From Carboxylicivirga marina (lineage in GTDB: Bacteria > Bacteroidota > Bacteroidia > Bacteroidales > Marinilabiliaceae), in the NCBI RefSeq assembly GCF_016612505.1, contig NZ_JAENRR010000035.1:1-49662 (forward strand): a stretch of DNA of 49,662 bases, in the 5' to 3' direction. Shown here one piece after another: positions 1 through 7,956 of the stretch. The notes below the pieces were generated by a model. It was not told the DNA's origin and ran no database searches. It saw only the letters and a list, made by a program, of their open reading frames with translations. The translations under genes were made by a program, and so were the position numbers. Every line of letters starts with the position of its first letter. Positions within the stretch are counted from its first letter, which is position 1.

Positions 1-2
1 TT

Positions 3-659
3 AATGATTTCTTCTACCATTTTGTTTCACTTTTCATGTGCTACAAAGTGGTCCAGTTTTTAAAGCGGTTAAAAACAAAAGGATACTGCAAACCTCAAAG
101 TCCTGAAAATGATATTTTTCTGGTGCTTGAGAAGATGGATGAGTATTCAAAGTTTGATAACCGTATCATTATTGATTGGATTGTGCCAAGGGGTTGGTAT
201 AATACATATGGGAAAGTGATGAGTAAGGAGGTCGTAAAGATTTTACCATACAATTTTGTTGATGAGTTCCCCGGTTTAATGAAGATTAAGATCAGTGCTC
301 AAGAATTGAAAACAATCATAAACAATCCTCAAGCACACTCGAAATGGTATGAATCTCTGACCAGACTTCAGGCGGTATACATGATCTTAGATAAAAAATC
401 GGGGAATCAGTATATTGGAACGACATACGGACAAAATGGATTATGGCAGCGATGGGAAAGCTATGCAAAGGGTAATTTTACAGGTGGAAATAAGGAACTG
501 ATTCAATTAAAGGAGAAAGACGTTAATTTTCATTCCAATTTACAATACTCAATTCTTGAGGTGCTATCAAAAAATGCTTCACAAAAAGAATGTGTTGATG
601 CTGAAAGCTTGTGGAAGGAAAAACTTGGTACACGAACATTTGGATTGAATAAAAATTAA
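3..659 (+). CDS. GIY-YIG nuclease-fold protein, 5' end outside window
   Basis: The frame is open to the first base of the window, so the start lies upstream and the first ATG at 36 is probably internal. Counting from that ATG, residues 113-205 carry a GIY-YIG-like core: AVYMI at 113-117 stands for the GIY strand, YIG at 126-128, an arginine at 139 in a QRW context, a glutamate at 190 and a terminal asparagine near 205. The upstream part has no domain I recognise. The family includes homing, repair and restriction nucleases; which applies here cannot be told. It heads a run of same-strand small genes and the next gene starts 15 bp downstream. Fold assignment fairly firm, function open. Confidence 0.7.
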   Translation, partial: NDFFYHFVSLFMCYKVVQFLKRLKTKGYCKPQSPENDIFLVLEKMDEYSKFDNRIIIDWIVPRGWYNTYGKVMSKEVVKILPYNFVDEFPGLMKIKISAQELKTIINNPQAHSKWYESLTRLQAVYMILDKKSGNQYIGTTYGQNGLWQRWESYAKGNFTGGNKELIQLKEKDVNFHSNLQYSILEVLSKNASQKECVDAESLWKEKLGTRTFGLNKN

Positions 660-674
660 TCAAATCATACCCCT

Positions 675-1145
675 ATGAACAAATCAATATCAAACTCCCC
701 CCTCGAAGATGGATACGACTTTCATATCACCGATAAGTACGGTGAAAAATACCATTTTCGTATCCTAACATTCCCTGTACCATCCGGCACGTATTCCGAA
801 GCTGTTGAGGTAATTGAAGAAAACCCAAATAATTCCGCAAGAATATATAGCCACTTGTCTGGTTTTGATGCGGACATTGAGCAGATGGAACTGGAGCTAA
901 AAGCAAAGATTCAGAAAGGCATCAATCAACGCCACATTGATGAGGTTGATGGTCATCTGGAGATAAATGATAATGATATTATTAGGGGCAGGATTGACCA
1001 TGACGATAATCTCGATTCAGCATTCGACACGTACCTATCAGTTGATGGTAAAAAGGTAACCATTGAGCAGTTTGTGGAGATGTTGCAACCTAATATGATG
1101 CTGAATTTTAGATTTGAGGTGAGAGACCGGACATTAGGGGAGTGA
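675..1145 (+). CDS. hypothetical protein, 156 aa
   Basis: No family recognised. The product is acidic and soluble, with no signal peptide or membrane segment. Residues 80-115 are rich in Asp, Glu and His and include short runs such as EINDND and RIDHDDN. It sits 15 bp after the GIY-YIG gene and 13-37 bp before a membrane-protein gene, so it is likely co-transcribed with both. The ATG start is the first in frame after the upstream stop. Confidence 0.6.
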   Translation: MNKSISNSPLEDGYDFHITDKYGEKYHFRILTFPVPSGTYSEAVEVIEENPNNSARIYSHLSGFDADIEQMELELKAKIQKGINQRHIDEVDGHLEINDNDIIRGRIDHDDNLDSAFDTYLSVDGKKVTIEQFVEMLQPNMMLNFRFEVRDRTLGE

Positions 1146-1182
1146 AAGAGATTATAAATTGAACAAAAAAATAGAACCCAAA

Positions 1183-1941
1183 ATGATAGCAATTTCAGGA
1201 ATAGTCATTATCACAGTGATTTTAATCAGAACACTATTATCATTCAAATTCGAGAAGGATGACTATTCTAGAACAACGGATGATTTGCGGAACGAATTTC
1301 AAAGGAAGGACTTCTTAATACTGCTATTGTTTTTCATCTCAATCCCCTTATTTGCGACCTTAAATACTAATGCATTAGAATCACTATCTGAGATGGTTAT
1401 ATCTGTTAGTGATTCCGTTTTTATCATCAAGCCTGAATTTGAAACATGGTTATTATTAGCATTGATGATGTCATTTGGAATATCAGTTATTGTTGTGTTT
1501 AGTGTTGCTAATACTGTTTTCAAGGAAAAGGCAAGCCAATATTGGATATACTATAACCGGAAATACCGTACTAATGCCACTGCGATACTTAAATATTTAT
1601 CGGTTATTCTAATAAGTGGCAGTTCATTACTTATTTGTCTTCAACTTAATACCTTCATAAAGTTCAATGACGAGGCAGTTGTGATTAATCAATCCCTTGA
1701 TTTTGCAGATACAGAATATCAGTACGACCAAATAGATAAGCTAGTACATTACGATAAGAAGGTTGCACCCAATGGAAGTATTATCGATAAGCCATATTAC
1801 GCAATACATTTTGGTGATAATTTCATCTGGAGAACGACAGATGGATTAAGGACACCACATATTGATGATGATAAGATTTTTAAGTTTCTATCGGATAAAA
1901 CTAAGCTCGTAATAGAGGAGTTTGAAATTGAGCAAAATTAA
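1183..1941 (+). CDS. predicted membrane protein of unknown function
   Basis: About 252 residues with hydrophobic segments near residues 3-19, 45-60, 90-110 and 135-155, followed by a soluble C-terminal part of about 90 residues. The layout suggests four membrane helices with a cytosolic or periplasmic tail. I do not recognise the family. The start was set at the ATG at 1183; a TTG at 1159 would add eight residues and sits closer to the previous stop. It ends 14 bp before the next gene of the same run. Confidence 0.55.
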   Translation: MIAISGIVIITVILIRTLLSFKFEKDDYSRTTDDLRNEFQRKDFLILLLFFISIPLFATLNTNALESLSEMVISVSDSVFIIKPEFETWLLLALMMSFGISVIVVFSVANTVFKEKASQYWIYYNRKYRTNATAILKYLSVILISGSSLLICLQLNTFIKFNDEAVVINQSLDFADTEYQYDQIDKLVHYDKKVAPNGSIIDKPYYAIHFGDNFIWRTTDGLRTPHIDDDKIFKFLSDKTKLVIEEFEIEQN

Positions 1942-1955
1942 AAAGACTATTCGCA

Positions 1956-2501
1956 ATGGACATTATAATATTAGATATACCCTTCAAGAAAGAAGATTTC
2001 CTTCGTATAAGTTGGATGAGATGGCGAATTGAGTGGCATAAGACTATAAAAAGAATAAAAAATTCTTCTATAGCTGGTCTTATAATCTTGATATTAGGTA
2101 TAATAGCAGCGTCAGACGATGAACCTTTTAATCCATTTATTCTCATTGGTATTGGATTGATGATAATTCCAATATTCGTTTTCTCAATAATGTTCTTCTC
2201 AAAAAAACAATATAAAAGTAAAGTTAATAAGTTGGCAGAACGATATGAGAAGTTAAAAATGGATGCTTCATATGAAATTTCACCGGATTATTTTAAATAT
2301 CAGGATAGTGAAAAAACGGTTGACTTCAAGTGGAATACATTCTCAGGTTATTCGTTTTATAAGAACCTTTTAATCGTAAAACTCCATAATGCTTCGTTAG
2401 CCAATTCGTTTATTTTCGAAAAAGATGAATCAAACATTGAGGATTACCATAGAGTCCTTGATTTAGTAAAGGCAAAGTTAGATTATATCGAGATGAGCTA
2501 A
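1956..2501 (+). CDS. YcxB-like membrane protein
   Basis: A 181-residue protein. A polar N-terminus of about 38 residues is followed by two membrane helices (about 39-52 and 61-80). The C-terminal soluble part has a strand pattern, YEISPDYFKYQD then FKWNTFSGYSFYKNLLIVKL, that resembles the YcxB-like C-terminal domain (PF14317). That resemblance was judged by eye and is tentative. No role is established for the family. It lies in the same tightly spaced run as its neighbours, with 14 bp upstream and 78 bp downstream. Confidence 0.55.
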   Translation: MDIIILDIPFKKEDFLRISWMRWRIEWHKTIKRIKNSSIAGLIILILGIIAASDDEPFNPFILIGIGLMIIPIFVFSIMFFSKKQYKSKVNKLAERYEKLKMDASYEISPDYFKYQDSEKTVDFKWNTFSGYSFYKNLLIVKLHNASLANSFIFEKDESNIEDYHRVLDLVKAKLDYIEMS

Positions 2502-2579
2502 ATGATTTGTGAAACACCGAAAACATACTAATTTTAGATTATCTATAACTCAACACAAACAATTAATTACTCCAAGACT

Positions 2580-2957
2580 ATGAAATGTTTTAATCACCCA
2601 GACGTTGATGCAGTGAGTATATGCAAGAACTGCAATAAAGGATTATGTCATGAGTGTTTAACTGAAATTGAAAATGGTATTGCATGTACAGCGACATGTA
2701 TCGATGAGGTTAAGCTTGTTAATTCACTTATCAACAGAAATAAAGATTCGTATAAAACAGCATCGAGCGCCCATCAAAGAAATGCCTACATATATGTGAG
2801 TATTGGACTTGTATTTCTAGTATGGGGTTACCTTTTGGATGGTTTCTTTGGATTCTTGACGATAATGGGAGTTATCTTCGTTATTGGAGCAATTTTCAGC
2901 TTCAATAATGCAAATAAGTACAAGAAGGGGAGCGTTGTTGATTCAAATGAGGTTTAA
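2580..2957 (+). CDS. B-box-type zinc finger membrane protein
   Basis: The first 40 residues carry regularly spaced metal ligands: C3, H6, C15, C18, C23, C26, then C36 and C40. This is a B-box-like zinc finger as found at the N-terminus of many small bacterial membrane proteins. Two hydrophobic segments follow (about 70-84 and 88-108). The zinc finger probably sits in the cytoplasm and binds a protein partner; that is inference. The last 11 bp overlap the next gene, which argues for translational coupling. Confidence 0.65.
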   Translation: MKCFNHPDVDAVSICKNCNKGLCHECLTEIENGIACTATCIDEVKLVNSLINRNKDSYKTASSAHQRNAYIYVSIGLVFLVWGYLLDGFFGFLTIMGVIFVIGAIFSFNNANKYKKGSVVDSNEV

Positions 2958-3702
2958 TTACATTTACATAGCGACCATTCTTTTATTCAACGTTCTTTTC
3001 ATTATCACAATGACGTTTGAGAACCTTGACTTGTACCTTGGTTACGATCAATATGCACATGATCTGATGCAAGGCAATAAAATTTCAATTCAGGGGGCAA
3101 TAATGTCATATGGAGTTATGATCGTTTTAGCGTGTGTGAATGTATTGGAAAAAATATTCATTGAAAACTCAAAGCTGCGATTAAGGTTATTAAAAGCAAC
3201 TGTTACTGTTGTATTAATATACTTGAGCAATTGGGGAATATTCGAAATTCTAGGTATTAGGGTATTTAGCCTATACTATTATCCAAGAGGTATTCCTGCT
3301 CCAATGCTTGGGTTAGGAACTATTGGATATGTGACGTTTATACTACTCGTTTTTGAAGGATTTTTCAAAACTAAGCTTTTTAGCACTATTAAAAGGTTGG
3401 TAGTAAAATTAACAGGTGATAGTTTGTATAAAAACATTGGCTGGACAATGTTTATTTTCAACATTTTCTGGATAATTCGAAGTGTCCATTTTTTCTTGGC
3501 TTACAATTATAACATTGGCATCTTCTATACGTTCGCAAAGCCTGATTGGGTTCTTTTTTTGAATATGATAATTGGTCTCATTGGTGTTTATATTGGACTT
3601 AAAATAATACGGAAGAGATTATCAGTAGGTATTTGGGGAATGATTGATTTAGTATTATTAATTGGGTCAGGATTGGTGGAGTATCATGTGGGATATTATT
3701 AA
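2947..3702 (+). CDS. polytopic membrane protein of unknown function
   Basis: About 251 residues, almost entirely hydrophobic, with six to seven predicted membrane helices and short charged loops. No catalytic motif or family recognised. The ATG at 2947 was chosen; it overlaps the end of the zinc-finger gene by 11 bp, and a TTG at 2884 would overlap it far more. The coupling suggests the two products act together. The next gene starts 9 bp after the stop. Confidence 0.6.
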   Translation: MRFNYIYIATILLFNVLFIITMTFENLDLYLGYDQYAHDLMQGNKISIQGAIMSYGVMIVLACVNVLEKIFIENSKLRLRLLKATVTVVLIYLSNWGIFEILGIRVFSLYYYPRGIPAPMLGLGTIGYVTFILLVFEGFFKTKLFSTIKRLVVKLTGDSLYKNIGWTMFIFNIFWIIRSVHFFLAYNYNIGIFYTFAKPDWVLFLNMIIGLIGVYIGLKIIRKRLSVGIWGMIDLVLLIGSGLVEYHVGYY

Positions 3703-3711
3703 AATGAATAT

Positions 3712-4425
3712 ATGCGATTCTACACATTACTATTCTTAACAGTAGTGTCATTCATTGGCATGCAAGCGCAGGTTAGTTTAAGTGTGCCATTAGAAGTTGA
3801 GACTCCAGAGCAAATAAAGTCCCTGCATCAAAATAATATTATTGGAACTTATAGTGTTGATTTTGATGGGGATAAAATACAAGATTACATTTCGATTATT
3901 GAAACAGGACTTGATAATGAACCCCTTACACGGGAGTATTGGTATACATCAGGCTTTAAGCTGTATCGAACTGTTGACTTAATAGTTATGGATTATGATT
4001 TTAAGTTCTTTGTTAATATCGATGGAGACTCAATCCCTGAAATTATTAGAGCACAAGGTTATCCAGAGGGAATTGATTATTATTTCACAAAGCAGAATAT
4101 ATTAACTGGAGAAGAAGAAGTTTTGTTTTATTTCAATCCTATCATTAGGAAAGCTAACGATTATGACTATAGATACTTTTGGGGGCATCCATGGGGTCTG
4201 AAATCGATTCTGGTTCAGCAAGTAGAAGGAGGTGTTAGGTTGTTGTCATCTGTACAACATGAAATCATAAGGGATAGTGAAATTCATTATCCAGCACAAT
4301 CATGTTTCCCACTGATATTCTTCGAAGGTACTCCAAAGAGTGAATATGATTATTCTGAAAAGATTGGGGATATTGAACTAATGACGGTTGATGAGATAAT
4401 TTTGGGAATAAGATTGACAAAGTAG
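3712..4425 (+). CDS. exported protein with two FG-GAP-like DxDGD repeats
   Basis: A 237-residue protein with a Sec signal peptide (about residues 1-19, ending near MQAQ). Two calcium-loop-like repeats are visible: DFDGDKIQDY around residue 51 and NIDGDSIPEI around residue 103. These resemble single blades of FG-GAP/VCBS-type proteins rather than a full propeller. It is probably periplasmic or surface exposed. No enzyme motif seen. It is separated by 9 bp from the membrane-protein gene before it. Confidence 0.55.
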   Translation: MRFYTLLFLTVVSFIGMQAQVSLSVPLEVETPEQIKSLHQNNIIGTYSVDFDGDKIQDYISIIETGLDNEPLTREYWYTSGFKLYRTVDLIVMDYDFKFFVNIDGDSIPEIIRAQGYPEGIDYYFTKQNILTGEEEVLFYFNPIIRKANDYDYRYFWGHPWGLKSILVQQVEGGVRLLSSVQHEIIRDSEIHYPAQSCFPLIFFEGTPKSEYDYSEKIGDIELMTVDEIILGIRLTK

Positions 4426-4519
4426 GCTGACCTAAAGAGTAATGGTAGCTGCTTTCAGACCTGCTATTTATATCATTAAATCAGCCATGTTTTTTAATTG
4501 GTTATAGATAAACTTACTT

Positions 4520-4723
4520 ATGGATGAAATATTTAAACTCGTTTCCATTGCAATCGGTCGCATACTATTAGGTGGGATTGGATATGCCGTACGGAAGCTC
4601 TATCATTATATTGTAGCAGATAAACAGAAGGTGGAGATTGACGATGATAGTAATAAAATTGTGGCATTCGCTGTTTTATTGGTATTTTTTGTCTTCTTGT
4701 ATTTAAAGAGATATGTTTGGTAG
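4520..4723 (+). CDS. small membrane protein, 67 aa
   Basis: Small unknown protein with a C-terminal hydrophobic helix (about residues 46-62, rich in Val, Phe and Leu) and a moderately hydrophobic N-terminal part (5-25). The loop between them is charged. No family recognised. It follows the exported protein by about 95 bp on the same strand. It could be a chance reading frame, but the start, composition and setting fit a real small gene. Confidence 0.4.
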   Translation: MDEIFKLVSIAIGRILLGGIGYAVRKLYHYIVADKQKVEIDDDSNKIVAFAVLLVFFVFLYLKRYVW

Positions 4724-4806
4724 TGGTTAGCTTTGTTAATTGAGATAGTGCACCCGTAAGGCAAGCAACCATAACCACATAATTACGTCTTACCTAAAAC
4801 AGCCAT

Positions 4807-5205
4807 ATGCGAAACCCACTATTCAAATCACTCCCCTTATTAATATTCTTCATTTCCACAGCAATGAGCTGTGAGAAAGAGGACATCGAACCCCTAAATC
4901 AATATCGAATTGGTGTAGAGTATTCAATCACCCCTGATTTATCATTTACAGTCGAAAACATAGGCGATTCAAGATGCCCTGAAGGTGTGGTGTGTGTTTG
5001 GGAAGGAGATGTTCACATGGACTTTATTATTATTGAAGGTGGTAATACCATTGATACCACCATGAACCTAAATTACCACCGGAATTACCCGTCAGTTTTT
5101 GGTGGATATACATTTGAAATTCAGAATGTTATTCCATACCCTAAATATGGGGAAGAGGTTGATCCAGATGATATTAGGGTGGTAATGGGATTAATAAAGC
5201 AATAA
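4807..5205 (+). CDS. lipoprotein with SRCP...CVW motif
   Basis: A 132-residue lipoprotein. The signal peptide ends in a lipobox, STAMSC, with Cys22 as the lipidated residue. The mature part contains SRCPEGVVCVWEGD, a paired-cysteine motif I know from small Bacteroidota lipoproteins of unknown role; the two cysteines could form a disulfide or bind a ligand. It is the last gene of the plus-strand run and is followed by a hairpin cluster. Confidence 0.65.
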   Translation: MRNPLFKSLPLLIFFISTAMSCEKEDIEPLNQYRIGVEYSITPDLSFTVENIGDSRCPEGVVCVWEGDVHMDFIIIEGGNTIDTTMNLNYHRNYPSVFGGYTFEIQNVIPYPKYGEEVDPDDIRVVMGLIKQ

Positions 5206-5268
5206 AAATGGCTATATTGAAGTTTGATAATAAATTGCAATAGTTTTAGTTTGCTTGTTTGGAATTGT

Positions 5269-5300
5269 AAAAGGTGGTGCATTTAATTGTATCACCTTTC
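5269..5300 (+). terminator. hairpin with short T-run (unit a)
   Basis: Stem AAAGGTGGT/ATCACCTTT with one wobble pair and a 12-nt loop, followed by CTT. It may terminate the plus-strand run ending at 5205. It is the first of a cluster of related hairpins and closely resembles the unit at 8819-8850, including the loop. Confidence 0.55.
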
Positions 5301-5370
5301 TTATTGACACCGATTCAATCATAGTGTATATTAACGGAGCAAGGTTTAAGTGCAAATAGGATTTTCATTG

Positions 5371-5405
5371 AAAGGTGTGAATAACTCAATATTCGCACCT
5401 TTTTG
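5371..5405 (+). terminator. hairpin with T-run (unit b)
   Basis: About 13-bp stem, AAAGGTGTGAATA against TATTCGCACCTTT, with one wobble pair and a T5 tail. No gene ends just upstream; the nearest element is the hairpin at 5269. It resembles the unit at 8922-8957. Confidence 0.55.
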
Positions 5406-5475
5406 TTGAATATAATTGTTATTTTCACAGTGGGTTAAAGTTTGGTGTTTCACATCAAATGGGTTTAGTTATAAT

Positions 5476-5508
5476 TGGTGATACTGGTGGTTCGGTATCA
5501 CCATTTTT
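5476..5508 (+). terminator. hairpin with T-run (unit c)
   Basis: Perfect 9-bp stem TGGTGATAC/GTATCACCA with a T-run on the plus strand. It overlaps the 3' end of the minus-strand methyltransferase gene, yet its T-run points the other way. Stem and loop resemble the units at 8633 and 8714. Confidence 0.5.
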
Positions 5509-5989
5509 ATTTCAACCGGATAAACTTCCCCTCAATATCACATTTTTCAAGAACATCAGCATTCGCCTTACCATATGCTACCAGCACACTTGGAGCACCA
5601 GCAGAACCACCTTGTTCACCGTTGACATGACAGAATTTTAGTCTACCTTTTATGAATAACAATGCATCAGCCGAATTCCATATGTGGTTGAAAAACATTT
5701 TGGTCTCGGTACGTGCAAATATTAAGGCAATACAATTGCCGTGTTCTACGCATTTAGCTAACCATTTTTTTGTTTCATTCCCATACGGAGGGTTGCACCA
5801 ACAGCGTCCTATCCATGGTTGAGTTAATCCATCGTCTTCTATTGTATAATGTTTACGTGCAGTCTCCCAAGGGCGATTGATTGGACTGCATGGGTCTAGG
5901 TCAAATTCCCCAAGAGCATCAGTTATATATGGGGGTGTCAGCCATTCGTCTTTGCCTATCGATGTGTGTCCTTCAAATTGTACATTCAT
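5507..5989 (-). CDS. phage-type DNA N6-adenine methyltransferase
   Basis: About 160 residues, the size of phage Dam-like methyltransferases (PF05869 type). Visible motifs are DEWLTPP near the N-terminus (14-20), LDPCSP at 31-36 and the catalytic NPPYG at 66-70, which places an adenine next to the S-adenosylmethionine site. The ATG at 5989 was chosen because the family begins just before the DEWLTPP motif and because the same start is preserved in a broken copy at 7381-7435. No restriction enzyme is adjacent, so it is an orphan methylase, typical of prophages and mobile islands. Target sequence unknown. Confidence 0.75.
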   Translation of the reverse strand: MNVQFEGHTSIGKDEWLTPPYITDALGEFDLDPCSPINRPWETARKHYTIEDDGLTQPWIGRCWCNPPYGNETKKWLAKCVEHGNCIALIFARTETKMFFNHIWNSADALLFIKGRLKFCHVNGEQGGSAGAPSVLVAYGKANADVLEKCDIEGKFIRLK

Positions 5990-6165
5990 ATTGGTTAAGT
6001 ATTTCCAATAAATACTCAGCCACTCAAAAAAAAATAGGGCGATAACTATATGAAAAGTCACCACCCTACAACAAAAATCAAAGCTAAAAATCTGTAAACA
6101 TGAAAAAGAAGAGGCTGAACACCGTTGTGTTCATAACCTAGAAACTGTTCAATCTGATCCCAATA
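5936..6165. repeat. diverged module, copy 1
   Basis: This stretch matches 7381-7650 in the same order: first codons of the methyltransferase, TAAATACTCAGCCACTCAAA, ATAGGGC, CAAAAATCAAAGCTAAA, a GGC-rich hairpin with ACTCCGTTG/ACACCGTTG, and TCTGATCCCAAT. In this copy the methyltransferase is intact while the 114-residue gene survives only as its last few codons; a minus-strand frame there reads WDQIEQF where the intact gene reads WDQILQL. Confidence 0.7.
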
Positions 6166-6298
6166 CAACACGTAAATGACTCAATAGTCCTGCTTTGATA
6201 CTATTGCAATATTAATTATTATGGATATGGGGACTTTTCTGATGTATAATGATGTAATGCAAAGTAATTTTGTCGGTTAATCAAAGAAATATTGACCA

Positions 6299-6646
6299 TT
6301 GAATATAGGAAAGAGTATTGTTTACACACAGGATGAAGTGCTAAATAAATATCTAACGTCTAAATTAGGATTTAAGGATGTAATAAGTTTAAAGTTAATC
6401 GAACAAGTAAAAGTATTAGAAACATTCAATAAGGTGAACGTATTTATTTTTGATATTTCTACCTATGAGTATGATTATGTCTCAATTCTTAATTTTTTAT
6501 CAATTAACTTGCCTACTTTGAAGATTATTTTAATCACTGAGCGCTGTTTCTTTTATCTGGAGATGGCATTGAAGGAATTTAATATCTCAAAGGTTCTATA
6601 TAAGCCAATTACATTTTCTGAAATAGAATACTGTTGTAATTTATGA
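6299..6646 (+). CDS. degenerate receiver-domain protein, 115 aa
   Basis: The pattern of five hydrophobic strands fits a response-regulator receiver domain without an output domain. D52 in VFIFDIS stands at the phosphorylation site, T80 in ILIT at the switch position and K102 in LYKP at the conserved lysine. The acidic pair expected near residue 12 is weakened to QD. Only a TTG at 6299 gives a full-length start. It lies 43 bp before a LuxR-type regulator on the same strand; the two probably form a unit. No kinase is in the window. Confidence 0.55.
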   Translation: MNIGKSIVYTQDEVLNKYLTSKLGFKDVISLKLIEQVKVLETFNKVNVFIFDISTYEYDYVSILNFLSINLPTLKIILITERCFFYLEMALKEFNISKVLYKPITFSEIEYCCNL

Positions 6647-6689
6647 AAATTAAAGTTACTGTTCTAGTAAATGGGGAGTAGTATAGTAT

Positions 6690-7340
6690 ATGGGCTTAAA
6701 TGTAGTAATTGTCGATGATCATGCTCTGATTAGAGAAAGTTTTAAACATCTAGCGAATCATATTGATGAAATTGATGAGTGCTACTCTGCTGAAGGTTTT
6801 ACAGAACTTCTTTCAATAATTCAAATACATGAAATAGATGTTGTTTTTCTTGATATAGTATTTCCAAAACAAGCAATGGATGGAGTTAAGATTACTTTAT
6901 ACCTCAAAAATAGAAATCCACACATAAAAGTAATAGGTGTTTCTGGCAGTGCTAACAAAGCACTTGTTTCTAAGATGATTAAGGCTGGTGCAGATAATTT
7001 CATATGTAAATCACAATCCATAAACGATATAAAGAAAGCAATTAAGTTAATAATTAATAGAGGAAACAGTACATCTAATTTAGTTGGCACGAAAATTGAC
7101 AACGCCTATTTTCGCAATTTAGAAAATGGTTATTGTATGATTGAACAGTTGACTAAGAGGGAGTTTGAAGTCTTACATTTATTATTGGAAGGAAAATTAC
7201 GTCAAGAGATAGTAAAGATACTTGATATAAGTCCTAAAACATTCGATAAACACAGGGAAAATATCCTTGATAAAACCGGAACATCTAATATTGTTGAACT
7301 TGTTTTTTTTTGTATAAAAAGAGGCATTGTAAACTCATGA
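6690..7340 (+). CDS. LuxR/NarL-type response regulator
   Basis: A 216-residue two-domain regulator. The receiver has the acidic pair D9-D10, phospho-acceptor D55 in VFLDI, S85 and K107 in ICKS. The C-terminal helix-turn-helix (about 150-215) begins with LTKREFEVL and continues with the recognition region PKTFDKH, characteristic of the GerE/LuxR class. It should be phosphorylated by a sensor kinase encoded elsewhere. The preceding gene encodes a receiver-only protein that could compete for phosphate. Both lie between two copies of a repeated module, so the pair may have arrived as one insertion. Confidence 0.85.
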   Translation: MGLNVVIVDDHALIRESFKHLANHIDEIDECYSAEGFTELLSIIQIHEIDVVFLDIVFPKQAMDGVKITLYLKNRNPHIKVIGVSGSANKALVSKMIKAGADNFICKSQSINDIKKAIKLIINRGNSTSNLVGTKIDNAYFRNLENGYCMIEQLTKREFEVLHLLLEGKLRQEIVKILDISPKTFDKHRENILDKTGTSNIVELVFFCIKRGIVNS

Positions 7341-7378
7341 AAAATATATTAATTAAATAGCATCAGTCGTTTTTATTT

Positions 7379-7435
7379 GGGAGTCAGCCATTCGTCTTTG
7401 CCTGTTTCTGTTTTTCCTTCAAACTGTACATTCAT
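7379..7435 (-). pseudogene. 5' remnant of a second adenine methyltransferase
   Basis: From an ATG at 7435 the minus strand reads about 19 codons matching the intact methylase at 5989 (shared parts MNVQFEG and GKDEWLTP), then hits a stop just after 7379. Everything downstream of that point is missing. This is a truncated paralogue, not a sequencing slip, because the sequence beyond the break is unrelated. Confidence 0.75.
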
Positions 7436-7650
7436 TATGTGAGTATTTGAATATAAATACTCAGCCACTCAAAAATAAATAGGGCAACAGCTACATCACA
7501 GCCATTGCCCATACACAAAAATCAAAGCTAAATTTACTGACATTATTAATTGAAAATGAAGGGGCGAAACTCCGTTGAGTCTTGCCCCATATCATTAACG
7601 AAACTAAAATCTTAATCATAAAATCTCAACTGTAGTATCTGATCCCAATG
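7381..7650. repeat. diverged module, copy 2
   Basis: Second copy of the module at 5936-6165, about 40 bp longer. Here the methyltransferase is a stub and the 114-residue gene is whole. The two copies flank the receiver/LuxR pair in direct orientation. Confidence 0.7.
7561..7587 (-). terminator. terminator of the 114-aa gene
   Basis: GGGGC/GCCCC hairpin 25 bp beyond the stop of the minus-strand gene, followed on that strand by a T-rich stretch. The corresponding place in copy 1 of the module holds a weaker hairpin. Confidence 0.45.
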
Positions 7651-7956
7651 CCACTCGATGCTAATGAAGAATAATGCGCCAATTCCTCCAGTAGTGTCGT
7701 AAAGATCGACACTTGTCATACCTTCAAAGTCAAGGTAGCTACCAGTGCCCTTGTAGTGTACGTACATTACATGATCATTGAATACTATATTGGTGATAAC
7801 AATGGGAATTACATCTAGGTCTGTTGCCAATAGGTATTTATTGCTATTAATCTCAAGTAGCTTATCACGAGTCTTAACGATGGGATGGTTCACTTGTGCA
7901 GTATCTTCATCGATTAACTTTACTATATTTTCTGGTGGCTTGGCTATGATCTCCAT
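7612..7956 (-). CDS. hypothetical protein, 114 aa
   Basis: No family recognised. The predicted fold is mainly beta strands; a central region reads VIPIVITNIVFNDHVMYVHYKG. No signal peptide or membrane helix. A decayed 3' end of a relative lies at about 6140-6165, so the gene belongs to the duplicated module shared with the adenine methylase, which suggests it travels with phage-like DNA. Start at the ATG at 7956. Confidence 0.55.
   Translation of the reverse strand: MEIIAKPPENIVKLIDEDTAQVNHPIVKTRDKLLEINSNKYLLATDLDVIPIVITNIVFNDHVMYVHYKGTGSYLDFEGMTSVDLYDTTGGIGALFFISIEWHWDQILQLRFYD

Noticed and set aside
5459-5641. Short plus-strand frame opposite the methylase 3' end.
   Set aside because: It is antisense to the catalytic domain of the methylase and starts inside a hairpin.
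5507-6064. Longer methylase start at 6064.
   Set aside because: The extra 25 residues are hydrophobic and lie in the leader shared with the second module copy, where only the ATG matching 5989 is preserved.
6299-7650. Insertion sequence between the two module copies.
   Set aside because: No transposase and no terminal inverted repeats were found; the inserted genes are regulators.
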